Shown here one piece after another: positions 1-8,090 of a stretch of 64,000 nucleotides of DNA. Origin of the DNA: Gp1-AA133 sp963850425 (lineage in GTDB: Bacteria; Acidobacteriota; Terriglobia; Terriglobales; Acidobacteriaceae); NCBI GenBank assembly GCA_963850425.1, contig CAWKLF010000007.1:1054001-1118000 (forward strand), written 5' to 3'. Below the pieces are notes generated by a model. It did no database searches, was not told the DNA's origin, and saw only the letters and a program-made list of their open reading frames with translations. Both the position numbers and the translations under genes were made by a program. Every line of letters starts with the position of its first letter. The stretch's first letter is position 1.

Positions 1-438
1 GTCCCCCTGTCAGAGAGACTATTTGCAGTTCGCCCGAAACACTGTTCCCACCTTCAAATCGAAGGACGACAGGAGTGTTGTTTTCGAGGTGAACACGCGG
101 AGTTCGCGGGAGGGAATGACGTTGGGGGAGGGCGCTCATATCAGACTAAGAGTATGTGCCGAGGTAACCACGAAAAGAAGGTTACGGAAGGGCTTGTACG
201 GGACGAATGGGTGCTATAGGGCGAGCCGGACCCTCGGATCAGGCCTTCAGGCGCGTGCCGAAACCCTCGACCAGCCCCTCCGCCCCTTTTGGCGGGTCTC
301 TGGGTTAGCCCACCCCGAAGTGCAAGTGCGCCACATCGGCAGCTTCGGCGGATTTCTGTTTGCCCATTGCCATGAAGGCGGTGTATTAGAGGCGTCGCAA
401 CATTTCTTCGAATGCCGACTTGGATCTGGAGGAACAGA
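1..438. other. Leading non-coding stretch
   Basis: I find no gene I can support here. The open frames crossing it on both strands have no recognisable domain, no convincing ribosome binding site and overlap one another. Its last bases hold the ribosome binding site of the reductase that follows. The window starts inside this stretch, so a gene end lying further left cannot be excluded. Confidence 0.5.
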
Positions 439-999
439 ATGGCCGAGGAGCGCAAAATTATCGTGCATATCGCCACCAGCGCAGACGGCTACATTGCGCG
501 GCCCGATGGAAATCTCGATTGGCTGACCGCCCGAACGGCTCCTAAAGGGTTCTACGGTCTGCCGGCATTCGCACGCTCAGTCGATGCAAAGATCGTCGGA
601 CGGAAGACTTTCGACCTGAGCCGCCAAATGGGTGCGAGTTTCAACGAGCATGACCGACACTACGTCTTCTCTCGTCAGCCGCAGCCGGATTCCGTCCCCC
701 GCGGTGTCGAGTTTGTGACTGAACCTATTCGCGATTTCACCAAACGGCTGCGCAGGGCTGCGGGAAAGAATATCTGGATGATGGGCGGGGGCGGGATCAT
801 TGGTTCTTTTCTTGACGAAGGGGCGATCGACGAGTTCATCGTCAGTGTCATCCCGGTGTTTATTGGCGACGGCATTCCACTAATAGCCCACCGGCACCGC
901 CACGTGCCCCTCCGCCTGCGATCCGTGCAGGATTTCTCAGACGGTGTCGTGCAACTTCATTACGAAGTGCAGAAACCGAAGGCGGGCAAGACCACTTGA
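439..999 (+). CDS. Dihydrofolate reductase family protein (RibD C-terminal-like)
   Basis: A 186-residue cytoplasmic protein of the RibD C-terminal/DHFR-like reductase superfamily, which binds NAD(P)H and reduces pterin- or pyrimidine-type substrates; the substrate here is unknown. The opening strand IIVHIATSADGYIARPDG, the VGRKTF segment and the glycine-rich MMGGGGIIGSFLDEGAIDE stretch are the family's nucleotide-binding landmarks. An earlier in-frame ATG lies 27 bases upstream, but GGAGG at 428-432 sits six bases before this ATG and decides the start. The gene stands alone, convergent with the serine hydrolase that follows. It resembles stand-alone YyaP/YwjB-type proteins more than a riboflavin pathway enzyme, because there is no deaminase domain and no rib gene nearby. 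Confidence 0.85.
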   Translation: MAEERKIIVHIATSADGYIARPDGNLDWLTARTAPKGFYGLPAFARSVDAKIVGRKTFDLSRQMGASFNEHDRHYVFSRQPQPDSVPRGVEFVTEPIRDFTKRLRRAAGKNIWMMGGGGIIGSFLDEGAIDEFIVSVIPVFIGDGIPLIAHRHRHVPLRLRSVQDFSDGVVQLHYEVQKPKAGKTT

Positions 1000-1034
1000 C
1001 CGCAATTTCGCCGCGGACTTAAGGCTCAAAGCCC

Positions 1035-2456
1035 TTAGTTGGTGGACACCTGGTATTGTTCGAGCTTCCCATCCGGCAGCTCGTAGGTCCAAGCGCGCAA
1101 CTCTTGCTGTTTCCGGAATTTGATCCTGTAAACGCGCAGGGTCATGCCGCCCCGGAGGGATTCTTGAGTTTGCACAAATTCAAATGGCATTCCGAGCGGC
1201 CCCAGGCTGTCGGCAAAATCCTTCACAGCCTGTTCATTGAAGTAGCTGTTGGCATTGTCGGTCAAAAGCGATCGATCCACCGTCCCGTGTTGCAGCCCAA
1301 CAAAGATCTTTCGGGCTTGCTCGGTTTTCGCGTGTGTGGCGGCATCATTGCTCGTAAACATGATTGTCGAAATCCGCCGCGCCAGCTCGCCGGAAGCTCT
1401 CGCGGCATCCTGATTCGTAAGCACTACCACAGCTACCTTGTCGTCGGGAAACACGTTGTTCTGCGTAGTGAAACCCGAGACCTCGCCCCCGTGCGACAGC
1501 ATCCGGTGATCGGAAAACATCGTCACATCGACGCCCAACCCGTATTGCGTCCCAACGCCGCTTTTCAACCGAACCTCGGTTTCGAGTTCCCGGTACGACG
1601 CAGGCTTCAGCAGTTTCTGGTCCATGATCGAAATATCCCAACGGGCAAGGTCGGCGGCCGGCATCGCCAACTCGCCGGCTGCAAACAACCACCCCTTGCC
1701 TTCCTTCGGCGCCAGACGCAGCGGCCCTAATCCATAGCGCAAATAGCCGGTCGCATCCGTATCGCCTAGTTTTTCCTGATCGATGTTCGCCACGCTTTTC
1801 ATGTTGAGCGGATTGAAAACGCGTGTCTGCAGGAACTGCAGCAAGGGCATGCCGCTGACCTTCTCGACAATGACCCCTGCAATCACATAATTGGTATTGC
1901 TGTATTGCCAACGGCTTCCCGGATCAAAATCGAGCGGCTTGCGAGCCCACAGATCCAGAATCCTCTCCGACGTGACCGCTTGCATCATGAACGGGGGAAC
2001 ATAGTCCTGCGGCCAGTAGTCCTGGTATCCCGAAGTGTGCGACAGCAACTGGCGAATCGTAACTTCGTTGGCCCGGGTGAGGTTCGGGATGTACTTTCCG
2101 ACCGGATCGTCGAGCGAGAGCTTCGCTTCTTCCTGCAGCAGCAGCACGGATGAAGCCGTGAATTGCTTGCTGATGGAGCCGATGCTGTAACGCATGTCGG
2201 ACTTGGCCGGCGTTTTCGGCTCGAGCCGCGCATCGCCATAGGCTCGCAGATAAACAATGGCTCCGTCTTTCACCACCGCGACGGAAGCGCTTGGGACTCC
2301 GGTCTCGGTGAGAACGTCTTGCGCGGCGCGGTCGATTCTGCTCAGCAGATCCTGCGGCAGCTTGGCTTCGATCTGTGAAAATGCGCTGGGGCTTAACGCG
2401 AAGAGAATGGCCAGGACAGCGAATCGACCCGCAAAAAGAAAGCGAACACGACGCAT
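1035..2456 (-). CDS. Secreted serine hydrolase, class C beta-lactamase fold
   Basis: A 473-residue serine hydrolase of the beta-lactamase/penicillin-binding-protein family (Pfam Beta-lactamase), probably acting in the periplasm. Residues 1-27 are a signal peptide ending in SAFSQ. The nucleophile motif SxxK is S94-I-S-K97, the second motif YSN is at 185-187, and an HGG near residue 320 stands where KTG lies in true beta-lactamases. After about residue 370 comes a C-terminal extension often seen in acidobacterial members. Such proteins are mostly esterases or D-amino-acid peptidases, and resistance should not be assumed. Single gene, tail to tail with the reductase before it. A second member lies at 22656. 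Confidence 0.88.
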   Translation of the reverse strand: MRRVRFLFAGRFAVLAILFALSPSAFSQIEAKLPQDLLSRIDRAAQDVLTETGVPSASVAVVKDGAIVYLRAYGDARLEPKTPAKSDMRYSIGSISKQFTASSVLLLQEEAKLSLDDPVGKYIPNLTRANEVTIRQLLSHTSGYQDYWPQDYVPPFMMQAVTSERILDLWARKPLDFDPGSRWQYSNTNYVIAGVIVEKVSGMPLLQFLQTRVFNPLNMKSVANIDQEKLGDTDATGYLRYGLGPLRLAPKEGKGWLFAAGELAMPAADLARWDISIMDQKLLKPASYRELETEVRLKSGVGTQYGLGVDVTMFSDHRMLSHGGEVSGFTTQNNVFPDDKVAVVVLTNQDAARASGELARRISTIMFTSNDAATHAKTEQARKIFVGLQHGTVDRSLLTDNANSYFNEQAVKDFADSLGPLGMPFEFVQTQESLRGGMTLRVYRIKFRKQQELRAWTYELPDGKLEQYQVSTN

Positions 2457-2677
2457 GAGGACTCCTCATACCACAATTTGCGGCACTATAGCATGCCACT
2501 CTCCACACTCGCTTGCGGGGGGGAATCGTGACTTTGCTTGTCCGTAAGGGTTTGATTCTGCTGTCGCTATCGCCCCATGATCTCGCGTCTCCCTTGCCAG
2601 CCACCGGCCTTGCACTGCACCACTCACCAATAGCCGCCTGTTTCGTCTAAACTGCATCCGCTGCTGAAGGAGGCCGT

Positions 2678-3538
2678 ATGAGACATTTTCCGAAACGCGC
2701 GACCTGGACTGGCGCAGTTCTCGGCGCCCTCGCTGCATTCCTGACGTTTACCCTGCAAGCCCACGCATGGGCCGGCATGGAAACCGAGGAGATGCACCAG
2801 ACTTACCCTCTCGCCTCCAATGGAAGGATCGAACTCGAGAACGTGAACGGCCCGGTTCACATCAAGGCGTGGGATCGCGACGAAGTCAAACTCGACGCCA
2901 TCAAGCGGGCGGGTAGCAAACGCGATCTGGACGAAGTGCAGATTGAAGTCCGGTCCGACAAAGATTCTCTTTCCATTCGCACGAAGTATCCCAAGGGTAA
3001 TCACACCTGGACGCGCGACAACCCCGGCAGCGTCGACTACGCGCTGATGGTTCCCCGCAATTCACGGCTCACAGATGTCAATCTCGTGAATGGCAGTCTC
3101 GAGGTGGAAGGCATCAGCGGCGAAATTCGCGCCTCGTGCGTGAATGGACAACTTATTGCGCGCAATCTAGGCGGTCGAACGGAGCTTTCCACTGTCAACG
3201 GAAGGCTGGAGGCTAGTCTGGACCGCCTGTCTTCCCCGGTGGAGGTTTCCTCCGTAAACGCTTCCGTGCTGCTCACGCTCCCATCGGACTCGAAGGCCGA
3301 TATCGAAGCCAGCACAGTTTCCGGATCAATCTCGAATGACTTCGGCATCCGGGTGGCAAAACATCAGTGGGTGGGCCACGAATTGAATGGCGAACTGGGT
3401 GGCGGCGGAACCCGTGTGCGGGTCAGCAATGTGAATGGACGCATCGAAATCCGTCACGCGAATGACAATCGTCCGCTGAGTCCGGCAAAGAGCCGCAACG
3501 GAGATCGCGACGACAAGGACGATGAAGACTCGATCTGA
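2678..3538 (+). CDS. DUF4097 family beta-strand repeat protein, secreted
   Basis: A 286-residue exported protein with a signal peptide (residues 1-30, ending around AHAWA) followed by a beta-rich domain of the DUF4097/putative auto-transporter adhesin type. The repeated pattern of NG turns (NGRIELENVNGPVHI, VNGSLEVEGISGEI, VNGQLIA, VNGRLEA, VNGRIEIRHAN) is the stacked right-handed beta-helix signature of this family. The last 25 residues are polar and charged (RNGDRDDKDDED), probably a flexible tail. The family's role is uncertain; adhesin-like or envelope-stress functions are proposed. A pair of inverted palindromic repeats follows the stop. A GAAGGAGG ribosome binding site lies seven bases before the ATG. 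Confidence 0.82.
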   Translation: MRHFPKRATWTGAVLGALAAFLTFTLQAHAWAGMETEEMHQTYPLASNGRIELENVNGPVHIKAWDRDEVKLDAIKRAGSKRDLDEVQIEVRSDKDSLSIRTKYPKGNHTWTRDNPGSVDYALMVPRNSRLTDVNLVNGSLEVEGISGEIRASCVNGQLIARNLGGRTELSTVNGRLEASLDRLSSPVEVSSVNASVLLTLPSDSKADIEASTVSGSISNDFGIRVAKHQWVGHELNGELGGGGTRVRVSNVNGRIEIRHANDNRPLSPAKSRNGDRDDKDDEDSI

Positions 3539-3583
3539 ACGAAGTCGAGGTCGATCCAGCGGTTTTGCCGGAGCAGAAATTCT

Positions 3584-3743
3584 CGTAGGGACAGCCGCCC
3601 ACGGCTGTCTGCGGAGCGAAGCTCCGGCCGCTCCATTGTCAACAACTGGCAAGCAAAGGGATCGTAGTGGGGAGTGGTTTTACGTTGGCTTAGATTCCAG
3701 AATGGGCTTCAAACGGTGGACAGCCGAGGCGGCTGTCCCTACG
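3584..3743. repeat. Pair of inverted palindromic (REP-like) units
   Basis: Two copies of a roughly 26-base unit face each other about 110 bases apart. The left copy (3584-3609) reads CGTAGGGACAGCCGCC then ACGGCTGTC. The right copy (3718-3743) is its reverse complement with one changed base and one missing base in the loop. Each unit is itself palindromic (GACAGCCG/CGGCTGTC), giving the arrangement seen in bacterial interspersed mosaic elements. A further small hairpin, GGAGCGAAGCTCC, follows the left copy. Confidence 0.75.
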
Positions 3744-3763
3744 TGATTTGGCAAGGTGGACGG

Positions 3764-3790
3764 TCTCGGCCCAACCGAAGTCGGGCCCTT
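3764..3790 (-). repeat. GGGCCCGA...TCGGGCCGA palindromic repeat, copy 1
   Basis: Read on the minus strand this 27-base stretch begins AAGGGCCCGACTTCGG and ends TTGGGCCGAGA. It matches the element at 19661-19687 in all but a few bases. It is a short dyad with arms GGGCCCGA and TCGG(T)GGGCC. It lies just before the stop end of the methyltransferase gene, next to the REP-like pair. Confidence 0.6.
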
Positions 3791-3824
3791 CCCAGTTGAT
3801 ACAAAGATTTGCTGAACAGCATCG

Positions 3825-4574
3825 CTAGTACACCGTATACCCCGGTGCGGGCGTGCGGAAGTCGGGCTTCGAGGCCATCAGCAACAGCGCTCCAATCCGC
3901 TTGGACGCTTTCAAATCATCCAGACTGCGAAAAGACTTCGTGACGTAGTCGTCGGGCGTCGGCGTGTCGTCGGGAATCAGCGCGTACTCTACGTTTTCGA
4001 ACATGTGCTTCTTCAGCAGGTCGACGTACTCTGCCGCCGAACGCACGTGTACCGGGACCTTTAGCTTGTCGACCCACTGCAGCGAATACGGGTTGTCGCG
4101 ATACAGGTTGATCAGAATGAACATGCGTCCGCGCGGCGCCATCACGCGAAAAAGCTCGGCCAGCGCGCGCTCCTGATCCGGATAGTAGTAAAACGATTCC
4201 ACCGACAGCATCTTGTCAAAGAAGTTCTCTTCCCACGGAATCTGCGTGGCTGATCCCCACACGTACATCACGTTGTCAAATTCTTTCGAGGCCGCGCGGG
4301 CCTGGCGGATCATTTCATCCGAGATATCGATCCCAACTACCTGGCCGAAACCCTCCTGTCCGTCCGCGACCATCCGGGCGATGAGCCGCGTCGCCCAGCC
4401 CGAGCCGCAGCCTAGATCCAGCACGCGCTCTCCGGGTCGAAGGTCCATACGGCGAAGGGTTTTCTCGGTGATATCGAGATGATGGTTCCGCATCTTCTCG
4501 CCTTCGCCGGCTTCCGCCCAGCGATTAAATTCCTGCTGAAGGCTCTCGTCGGGAGTTTTTCGTTTGTCGGCCAT
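3825..4574 (-). CDS. Class I SAM-dependent methyltransferase
   Basis: A 249-residue cytoplasmic methyltransferase (Methyltransf_11/25 type). Motif I is VLDLGCGSGWATR at about residues 50-62, followed by an acidic VVGIDISDEM strand (motif II), DNVMYVWGSATQIPW (motif III) and the FDKMLSVESFYYYPD strand, all typical of the Rossmann-fold family. The overall pattern resembles UbiE/COQ5-like and sterol or natural-product methyltransferases, but the substrate cannot be read from the sequence. It is a single gene, divergent from the CxxC/APC gene pair, with an inverted repeat in the shared intergenic space. Confidence 0.85.
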   Translation of the reverse strand: MADKRKTPDESLQQEFNRWAEAGEGEKMRNHHLDITEKTLRRMDLRPGERVLDLGCGSGWATRLIARMVADGQEGFGQVVGIDISDEMIRQARAASKEFDNVMYVWGSATQIPWEENFFDKMLSVESFYYYPDQERALAELFRVMAPRGRMFILINLYRDNPYSLQWVDKLKVPVHVRSAAEYVDLLKKHMFENVEYALIPDDTPTPDDYVTKSFRSLDDLKASKRIGALLLMASKPDFRTPAPGYTVY

Positions 4575-4594
4575 GGCTTCGTTCCTCGTTTTAA

Positions 4595-4716
4595 AGAGCT
4601 GCGAGCTTCGAGCTTTGAGCTTCGAGCAGGCGGAAGGGCTCTGGGCTCTGGGCTTGCCTGGGCCTGGGCGTGGTAAGGTCGTCGGGCCTTAAGCTCGCAG
4701 CTCGAAGCTCGCGGCT
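4595..4716. repeat. Imperfect inverted repeat in divergent intergenic region
   Basis: The left arm (4595-4627) carries GAGCTGCGAGCTTCGAGCT and the right arm (4690-4716) carries its near reverse complement AGCTCGAAGCTCGCGGCTC. Between them is a degenerate run of GGGCTCTG/GGCCTGG units. The element lies between the divergent methyltransferase and CxxC genes. It looks like a short dispersed repeat; I see no coding potential. Confidence 0.6.
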
Positions 4717-4757
4717 CGTGGCTTCTCTCTCGTTCCTATGCTACATTTGCGATCCTC

Positions 4758-4931
4758 ATGACACCAAACGAGCCGGAGGCCTCGAAATCGGACTCCCAGC
4801 CTCCCGGGCTTTATTGCCCGCAGTGCGCGCGCGAAGTAACAGATCCCCTGACCTGCGGCGATTGCGCGGCCGTCATCTGCCGGCAGTGCGGCTCCCCCCT
4901 TGAATCTTCGGACGAACTCGGGATCGGATAG
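4758..4931 (+). CDS. Small CxxC zinc-ribbon-like protein, 57 residues
   Basis: A 57-residue open frame starting ATG ACA CCA AAC and ending just before the permease gene, with a three-base gap (stop 4929-4931, next ATG 4935). After a polar head, residues 20-45 contain three CxxC pairs (YCPQC, TCGDC, ICRQC). This is the layout of a small zinc ribbon or treble-clef fold, and six cysteines could hold one or two metal ions. The tight spacing suggests co-transcription and perhaps translational coupling with the permease. I do not recognise a named family; function unknown. Confidence 0.6.
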   Translation: MTPNEPEASKSDSQPPGLYCPQCAREVTDPLTCGDCAAVICRQCGSPLESSDELGIG

Positions 4932-4934
4932 CGC

Positions 4935-6389
4935 ATGGACCCTACCACCGTCACCACGGAAAAGAATGTTCCCGCAAATTCGCCCTCCGCGAACGATTCT
5001 TCCGGTGGCCTGATCCGCGGCCTCTCGCTCCTGGACTCAGTGCTGCTGCTCGCGGGCGGGATCATCGGGTCATCGATTTTTCTGACCGCGAAAGACATCG
5101 CAGCGCCTCTGCCACACCCCGCGCTGTTTTTCCTGGTCTGGGTGATGGGCGCCGCGATTTCCATGTGCGCCGCCTTCGCCTTCGCCGAACTGGGCTCGAT
5201 GTTTCCGGACTCGGGCGGGCAGTACATTTACTTGCGCGAAGCTTTCGGCGACCTGATCGCATTTCTCTACGGCTGGATGCTTTTTGCGGTCGCCAATGGC
5301 GGCACCATCGCCGCGCTCTCGGTAGCGTCCGCTGCCTATTTGGGGGCAATCTTCCCTGCCATCTCCGAGCAGCACGTGATCCTTTCAGCGGCTGGCATCA
5401 CGCTGACCCGGGTTCACGTGGTTGCGCTGGCGTCGGTTGTCATCGTCACCTGGATCAACGTCATCGGACTACGCCGCGGCGCCGTTCTGCAGAATGCGGC
5501 AACCTGGGCGAAGTTCGTCGCGATGGGCGCATTCGTGATCCTGGGATTCGCCTTTGGCAAGGGTCACTGGAGCAATTTCACCCAACACGGAGGAAATGCC
5601 CCAGGCGTCGCGATGGGCATGACCGCAACCCAACTTGCCTCGGCGCTCGGTATCGGATTGATCGCTGTGTTCTGGGCCTATGACGGATGGGTGTATATCA
5701 CGTGGGTCGCGGGCGAAGTAAGGGAGCCGCGTCGCAACGTGCCCCGCGCCATGGTGCTCGGCATTATCGTGGTGGCCATCGTATATCTTGCGATGAACCT
5801 CACCTACGTCTACGCCATGCCCCTGACCGAAGTGGCGAAGCATGAAACCATCGCAGCCTCGGCAGCCGAAGCCCTGTTCAATCCGCGTGCGGCAAACTGG
5901 CTTTCGGCGGTCATCGCGCTTTCCTGCTTCGGCGCTATGGCAAGCTGCACGCTCTCGGGCGCGCGCGTCTACTTCGCAATGGCCCGTGATGGAGTCTTCT
6001 TCAAGCGCATGGCCGACGTCCATCCCAAGTGGCGCACTCCCGCTCTCAGCCTCATCGGGCAGGCGGTTTGGGCGAGCGTTCTTACGCTGAGCGGCCGCTA
6101 CGACCAGCTGTATACGTACGTGATCTACGGGATGGTTTTGTCCTATACACTTACCGTGATTGGCCTGTTCGTCCTGCGCGTAAAACGTCCCGATGCCGCC
6201 CGCCCCTACCGCTGCACAGGCTACCCGTGGTTGCCCGCGATCTATGTCTTACTGGGTAGCTGGTGGACGATCAACACCATCGTGACTCGCCCGAAGGAAG
6301 CTTTGGCTGGAACCTTCATCGTGCTGCTGGGGGTTCCGGGATACCTCTACTGGAGGCGCCAGGGAAAGAAAGCACAGTCACCCTCGTAG
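4935..6389 (+). CDS. APC superfamily amino acid permease
   Basis: A 484-residue inner-membrane transporter with about 12 membrane helices, of the amino acid-polyamine-organocation superfamily, closest in feel to the L-type (LAT/YfnA-like) amino acid transporters. The first helix has the unwound GGIIGSSIF glycine motif that binds the substrate amino group, followed by the PDSGGQYIYLREAFG loop conserved in this group. The C-terminus ends in a short basic tail. The specific amino acid is not predictable. It follows the 57-residue CxxC protein by three bases, so the two form an operon. Confidence 0.88.
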   Translation: MDPTTVTTEKNVPANSPSANDSSGGLIRGLSLLDSVLLLAGGIIGSSIFLTAKDIAAPLPHPALFFLVWVMGAAISMCAAFAFAELGSMFPDSGGQYIYLREAFGDLIAFLYGWMLFAVANGGTIAALSVASAAYLGAIFPAISEQHVILSAAGITLTRVHVVALASVVIVTWINVIGLRRGAVLQNAATWAKFVAMGAFVILGFAFGKGHWSNFTQHGGNAPGVAMGMTATQLASALGIGLIAVFWAYDGWVYITWVAGEVREPRRNVPRAMVLGIIVVAIVYLAMNLTYVYAMPLTEVAKHETIAASAAEALFNPRAANWLSAVIALSCFGAMASCTLSGARVYFAMARDGVFFKRMADVHPKWRTPALSLIGQAVWASVLTLSGRYDQLYTYVIYGMVLSYTLTVIGLFVLRVKRPDAARPYRCTGYPWLPAIYVLLGSWWTINTIVTRPKEALAGTFIVLLGVPGYLYWRRQGKKAQSPS

Positions 6390-6392
6390 AAG

Positions 6393-6480
6393 CGTCATCT
6401 TGAGCGAACTGAGGCCAGCTGAACGAAGTGGGAAGACTTCACGGATGCGCGAACGAAAGGGAACAAGCAAGCTTTCTACC
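6393..6480 (+). repeat. GTCATC-TGAGCGAA-type dispersed repeat fragment
   Basis: Directly after the permease stop the sequence AGCGTCATCTTGAGCGAACT and the continuing GAACGAAGTGGGAAGACTT resemble the GTCATCCTGAGCGAGCGAAG repeat at 13899. I recall this GTCATCCTGAGCGAA motif as common between genes in Acidobacteriota. No gene lies here. Confidence 0.4.
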
Positions 6481-6514
6481 GCCTCCGGCTAGCAGTTGGG
6501 TTACGCCGGGAAGC

Positions 6515-7906
6515 CTACTGCGGCAGCCCACCGCCGCCGAGTCGCACGCGCAGTTTCACGGTGCCAATCTCATGGCCTCCCGCATCGGCGCGGCAACTCA
6601 CTTCGCTGATTTGATCCGACTTCTTCGCGGGCGTCGTAATGTCGATCTCAACCGGAAACACATCGCCTGCGGCAAGCTTGTAGTGAGGCAGCGCATTCTT
6701 AAGCGCCCAGCCCTCGGGCAGCGTCATCGACAACACCGCCTCCACTGGTTCCTTGTCATCATTGCGGAGCACTACGGGCAGTTGCAGGACGGATCCGGCC
6801 GCAATCGAGATTTCCGAAACCGCCGCCTTCGGCAAGTCAGGCAAATCGTGCGCGGCGCGGAAATCCTCGTAAAAAGCCCACGGGCCGCCGATTTCAACCG
6901 ATAGCCCTTTATGTTCATGCGGATTCGGGCTGGGCAGCCGGTCAAAAGGAAGCGGCTGCGCCTGAACCCCTTCGAACACATCGCCAGTCGGTGTCCCCTG
7001 CGCCAGAGACTTCCCAAATACCAATTCCACCGGAGTCGACCAGCTGTCCTGATCGGCGCCTGCAAGCTTTTCCAACTGCTCGTCATTCAGGGATTGAAGC
7101 TTCTCGATGTAAGTCCGGTACTGCGTCAGATGAAAGCGAAACAAATCCATAGAAACGCGCCAGTAAGGGGCGTGATGGCTGGGAGAAATCCCCGTCGTCG
7201 GATACTGCGGGCCTTTTCCCTTGATGTTCTTGTCGTCACTGGCATCCGAGTAAAAATAAATCTTCTGCGGTTGCCAGGGCTGAAGTCCCTCAAGCAGGGT
7301 CTCGTTGACCTTGCGCGGCTGCGCCAGTTGCGATGGATACACCGACGGATCCCCCGCCGAATCGAACGCCTCCACCGCCAGGACTCCGGCTGCCTGATGG
7401 TCACCATGATTTTCGCCCATGAAAAATCCCGGCAACCACGACAGGATCACTTCCGGACGAGTCAGTCGCACGATGCGCACGACATCTTCCAAATTCTTGC
7501 CGTGCCCCCAATTCGCCAGCGACTGCAACACGTCCTGGCTGGGCGTGTCTTTTCCCTCCAGGAACCACACGTTCTGCACCCCGAGTTGCGTCATGGCGTG
7601 GCGCAATTCCATTTCGCGCACCACGCCCAGCGAGGGTCCGCGCTCACGACCCATGTTGTTGTGTCCCGCCTCGCCGTGCGTCAGATAAACCGCCGCTACC
7701 CGCTTGCCCTGATCGAGCAACTGCGCCAGGTACGCGGAGACCCCGGTCTCATCGTCAGGGTGCGCGACGATCAGCAGCAGGTCTGCCTTGAAGCGGTCGT
7801 CGGCCTTGGGCGCCGCGTGTGGCTGTTCGGGTGGTGGCGCCTGGGTTTGCGCCGCCGCTTGCAGGTAAAGAACGAGGAAGAGCGCCAGAACGCGCCGAAT
7901 ATTCAT
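6515..7906 (-). CDS. Secreted PIG-L family deacetylase
   Basis: A 463-residue zinc-dependent N-acetylglucosaminyl deacetylase-like (LmbE/PIG-L) protein. The frame runs much further upstream, but the ATG at 7906 has a GGAGA ribosome binding site and is followed by a clear signal peptide (NIRRVLALFLVLYLQAAAQ), so I take it as the start. The zinc motif AHPDDE lies near residue 46 and a second ligand region, GENHGDHQAAG, near residue 160. The last roughly 150 residues form a beta-rich C-terminal domain. Family members deacetylate sugar or mycothiol-type substrates; a secreted form would act on glycans or glycoconjugates. It lies downstream of the di-haem peroxidase gene, but a terminator separates the two. 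Confidence 0.85.
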   Translation of the reverse strand: MNIRRVLALFLVLYLQAAAQTQAPPPEQPHAAPKADDRFKADLLLIVAHPDDETGVSAYLAQLLDQGKRVAAVYLTHGEAGHNNMGRERGPSLGVVREMELRHAMTQLGVQNVWFLEGKDTPSQDVLQSLANWGHGKNLEDVVRIVRLTRPEVILSWLPGFFMGENHGDHQAAGVLAVEAFDSAGDPSVYPSQLAQPRKVNETLLEGLQPWQPQKIYFYSDASDDKNIKGKGPQYPTTGISPSHHAPYWRVSMDLFRFHLTQYRTYIEKLQSLNDEQLEKLAGADQDSWSTPVELVFGKSLAQGTPTGDVFEGVQAQPLPFDRLPSPNPHEHKGLSVEIGGPWAFYEDFRAAHDLPDLPKAAVSEISIAAGSVLQLPVVLRNDDKEPVEAVLSMTLPEGWALKNALPHYKLAAGDVFPVEIDITTPAKKSDQISEVSCRADAGGHEIGTVKLRVRLGGGGLPQ

Positions 7907-8031
7907 CCATTCTCCGTGAAAATGAGACCGAAGGGTATTGGACGGCGGGCAGCACAATCGGTTTGCACGTCCCCGCACCCTGATTTTTATCAGTATAAAG
8001 GCGGAGAGGCATCCGGCCCGAAGGCATCCGC

Positions 8032-8068
8032 AAAAAAGGCGCGGCCCTTTCTCTCGCGAGGCCGCGCC
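8032..8068 (-). terminator. Rho-independent terminator of the di-haem peroxidase gene
   Basis: A perfect nine-base-pair stem, GGCGCGGCC (8038-8046) with GGCCGCGCC (8060-8068), has a 13-base loop. Reading on the minus strand it is followed by six T (8037-8032). It lies 22 bases past the stop of the peroxidase gene. Confidence 0.85.
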
Positions 8069-8090
8069 GTAAACTTTATCGACGCCGGTT

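Noticed and set aside
23..526. Open frame of 167 residues at the start of the window
   Set aside because: It overlaps the reductase gene in another frame, lacks a ribosome binding site and has no recognisable domain or composition.
1056..1730. Long plus-strand frame inside the serine hydrolase gene
   Set aside because: It is the antisense shadow of a gene with signal peptide and catalytic motifs.
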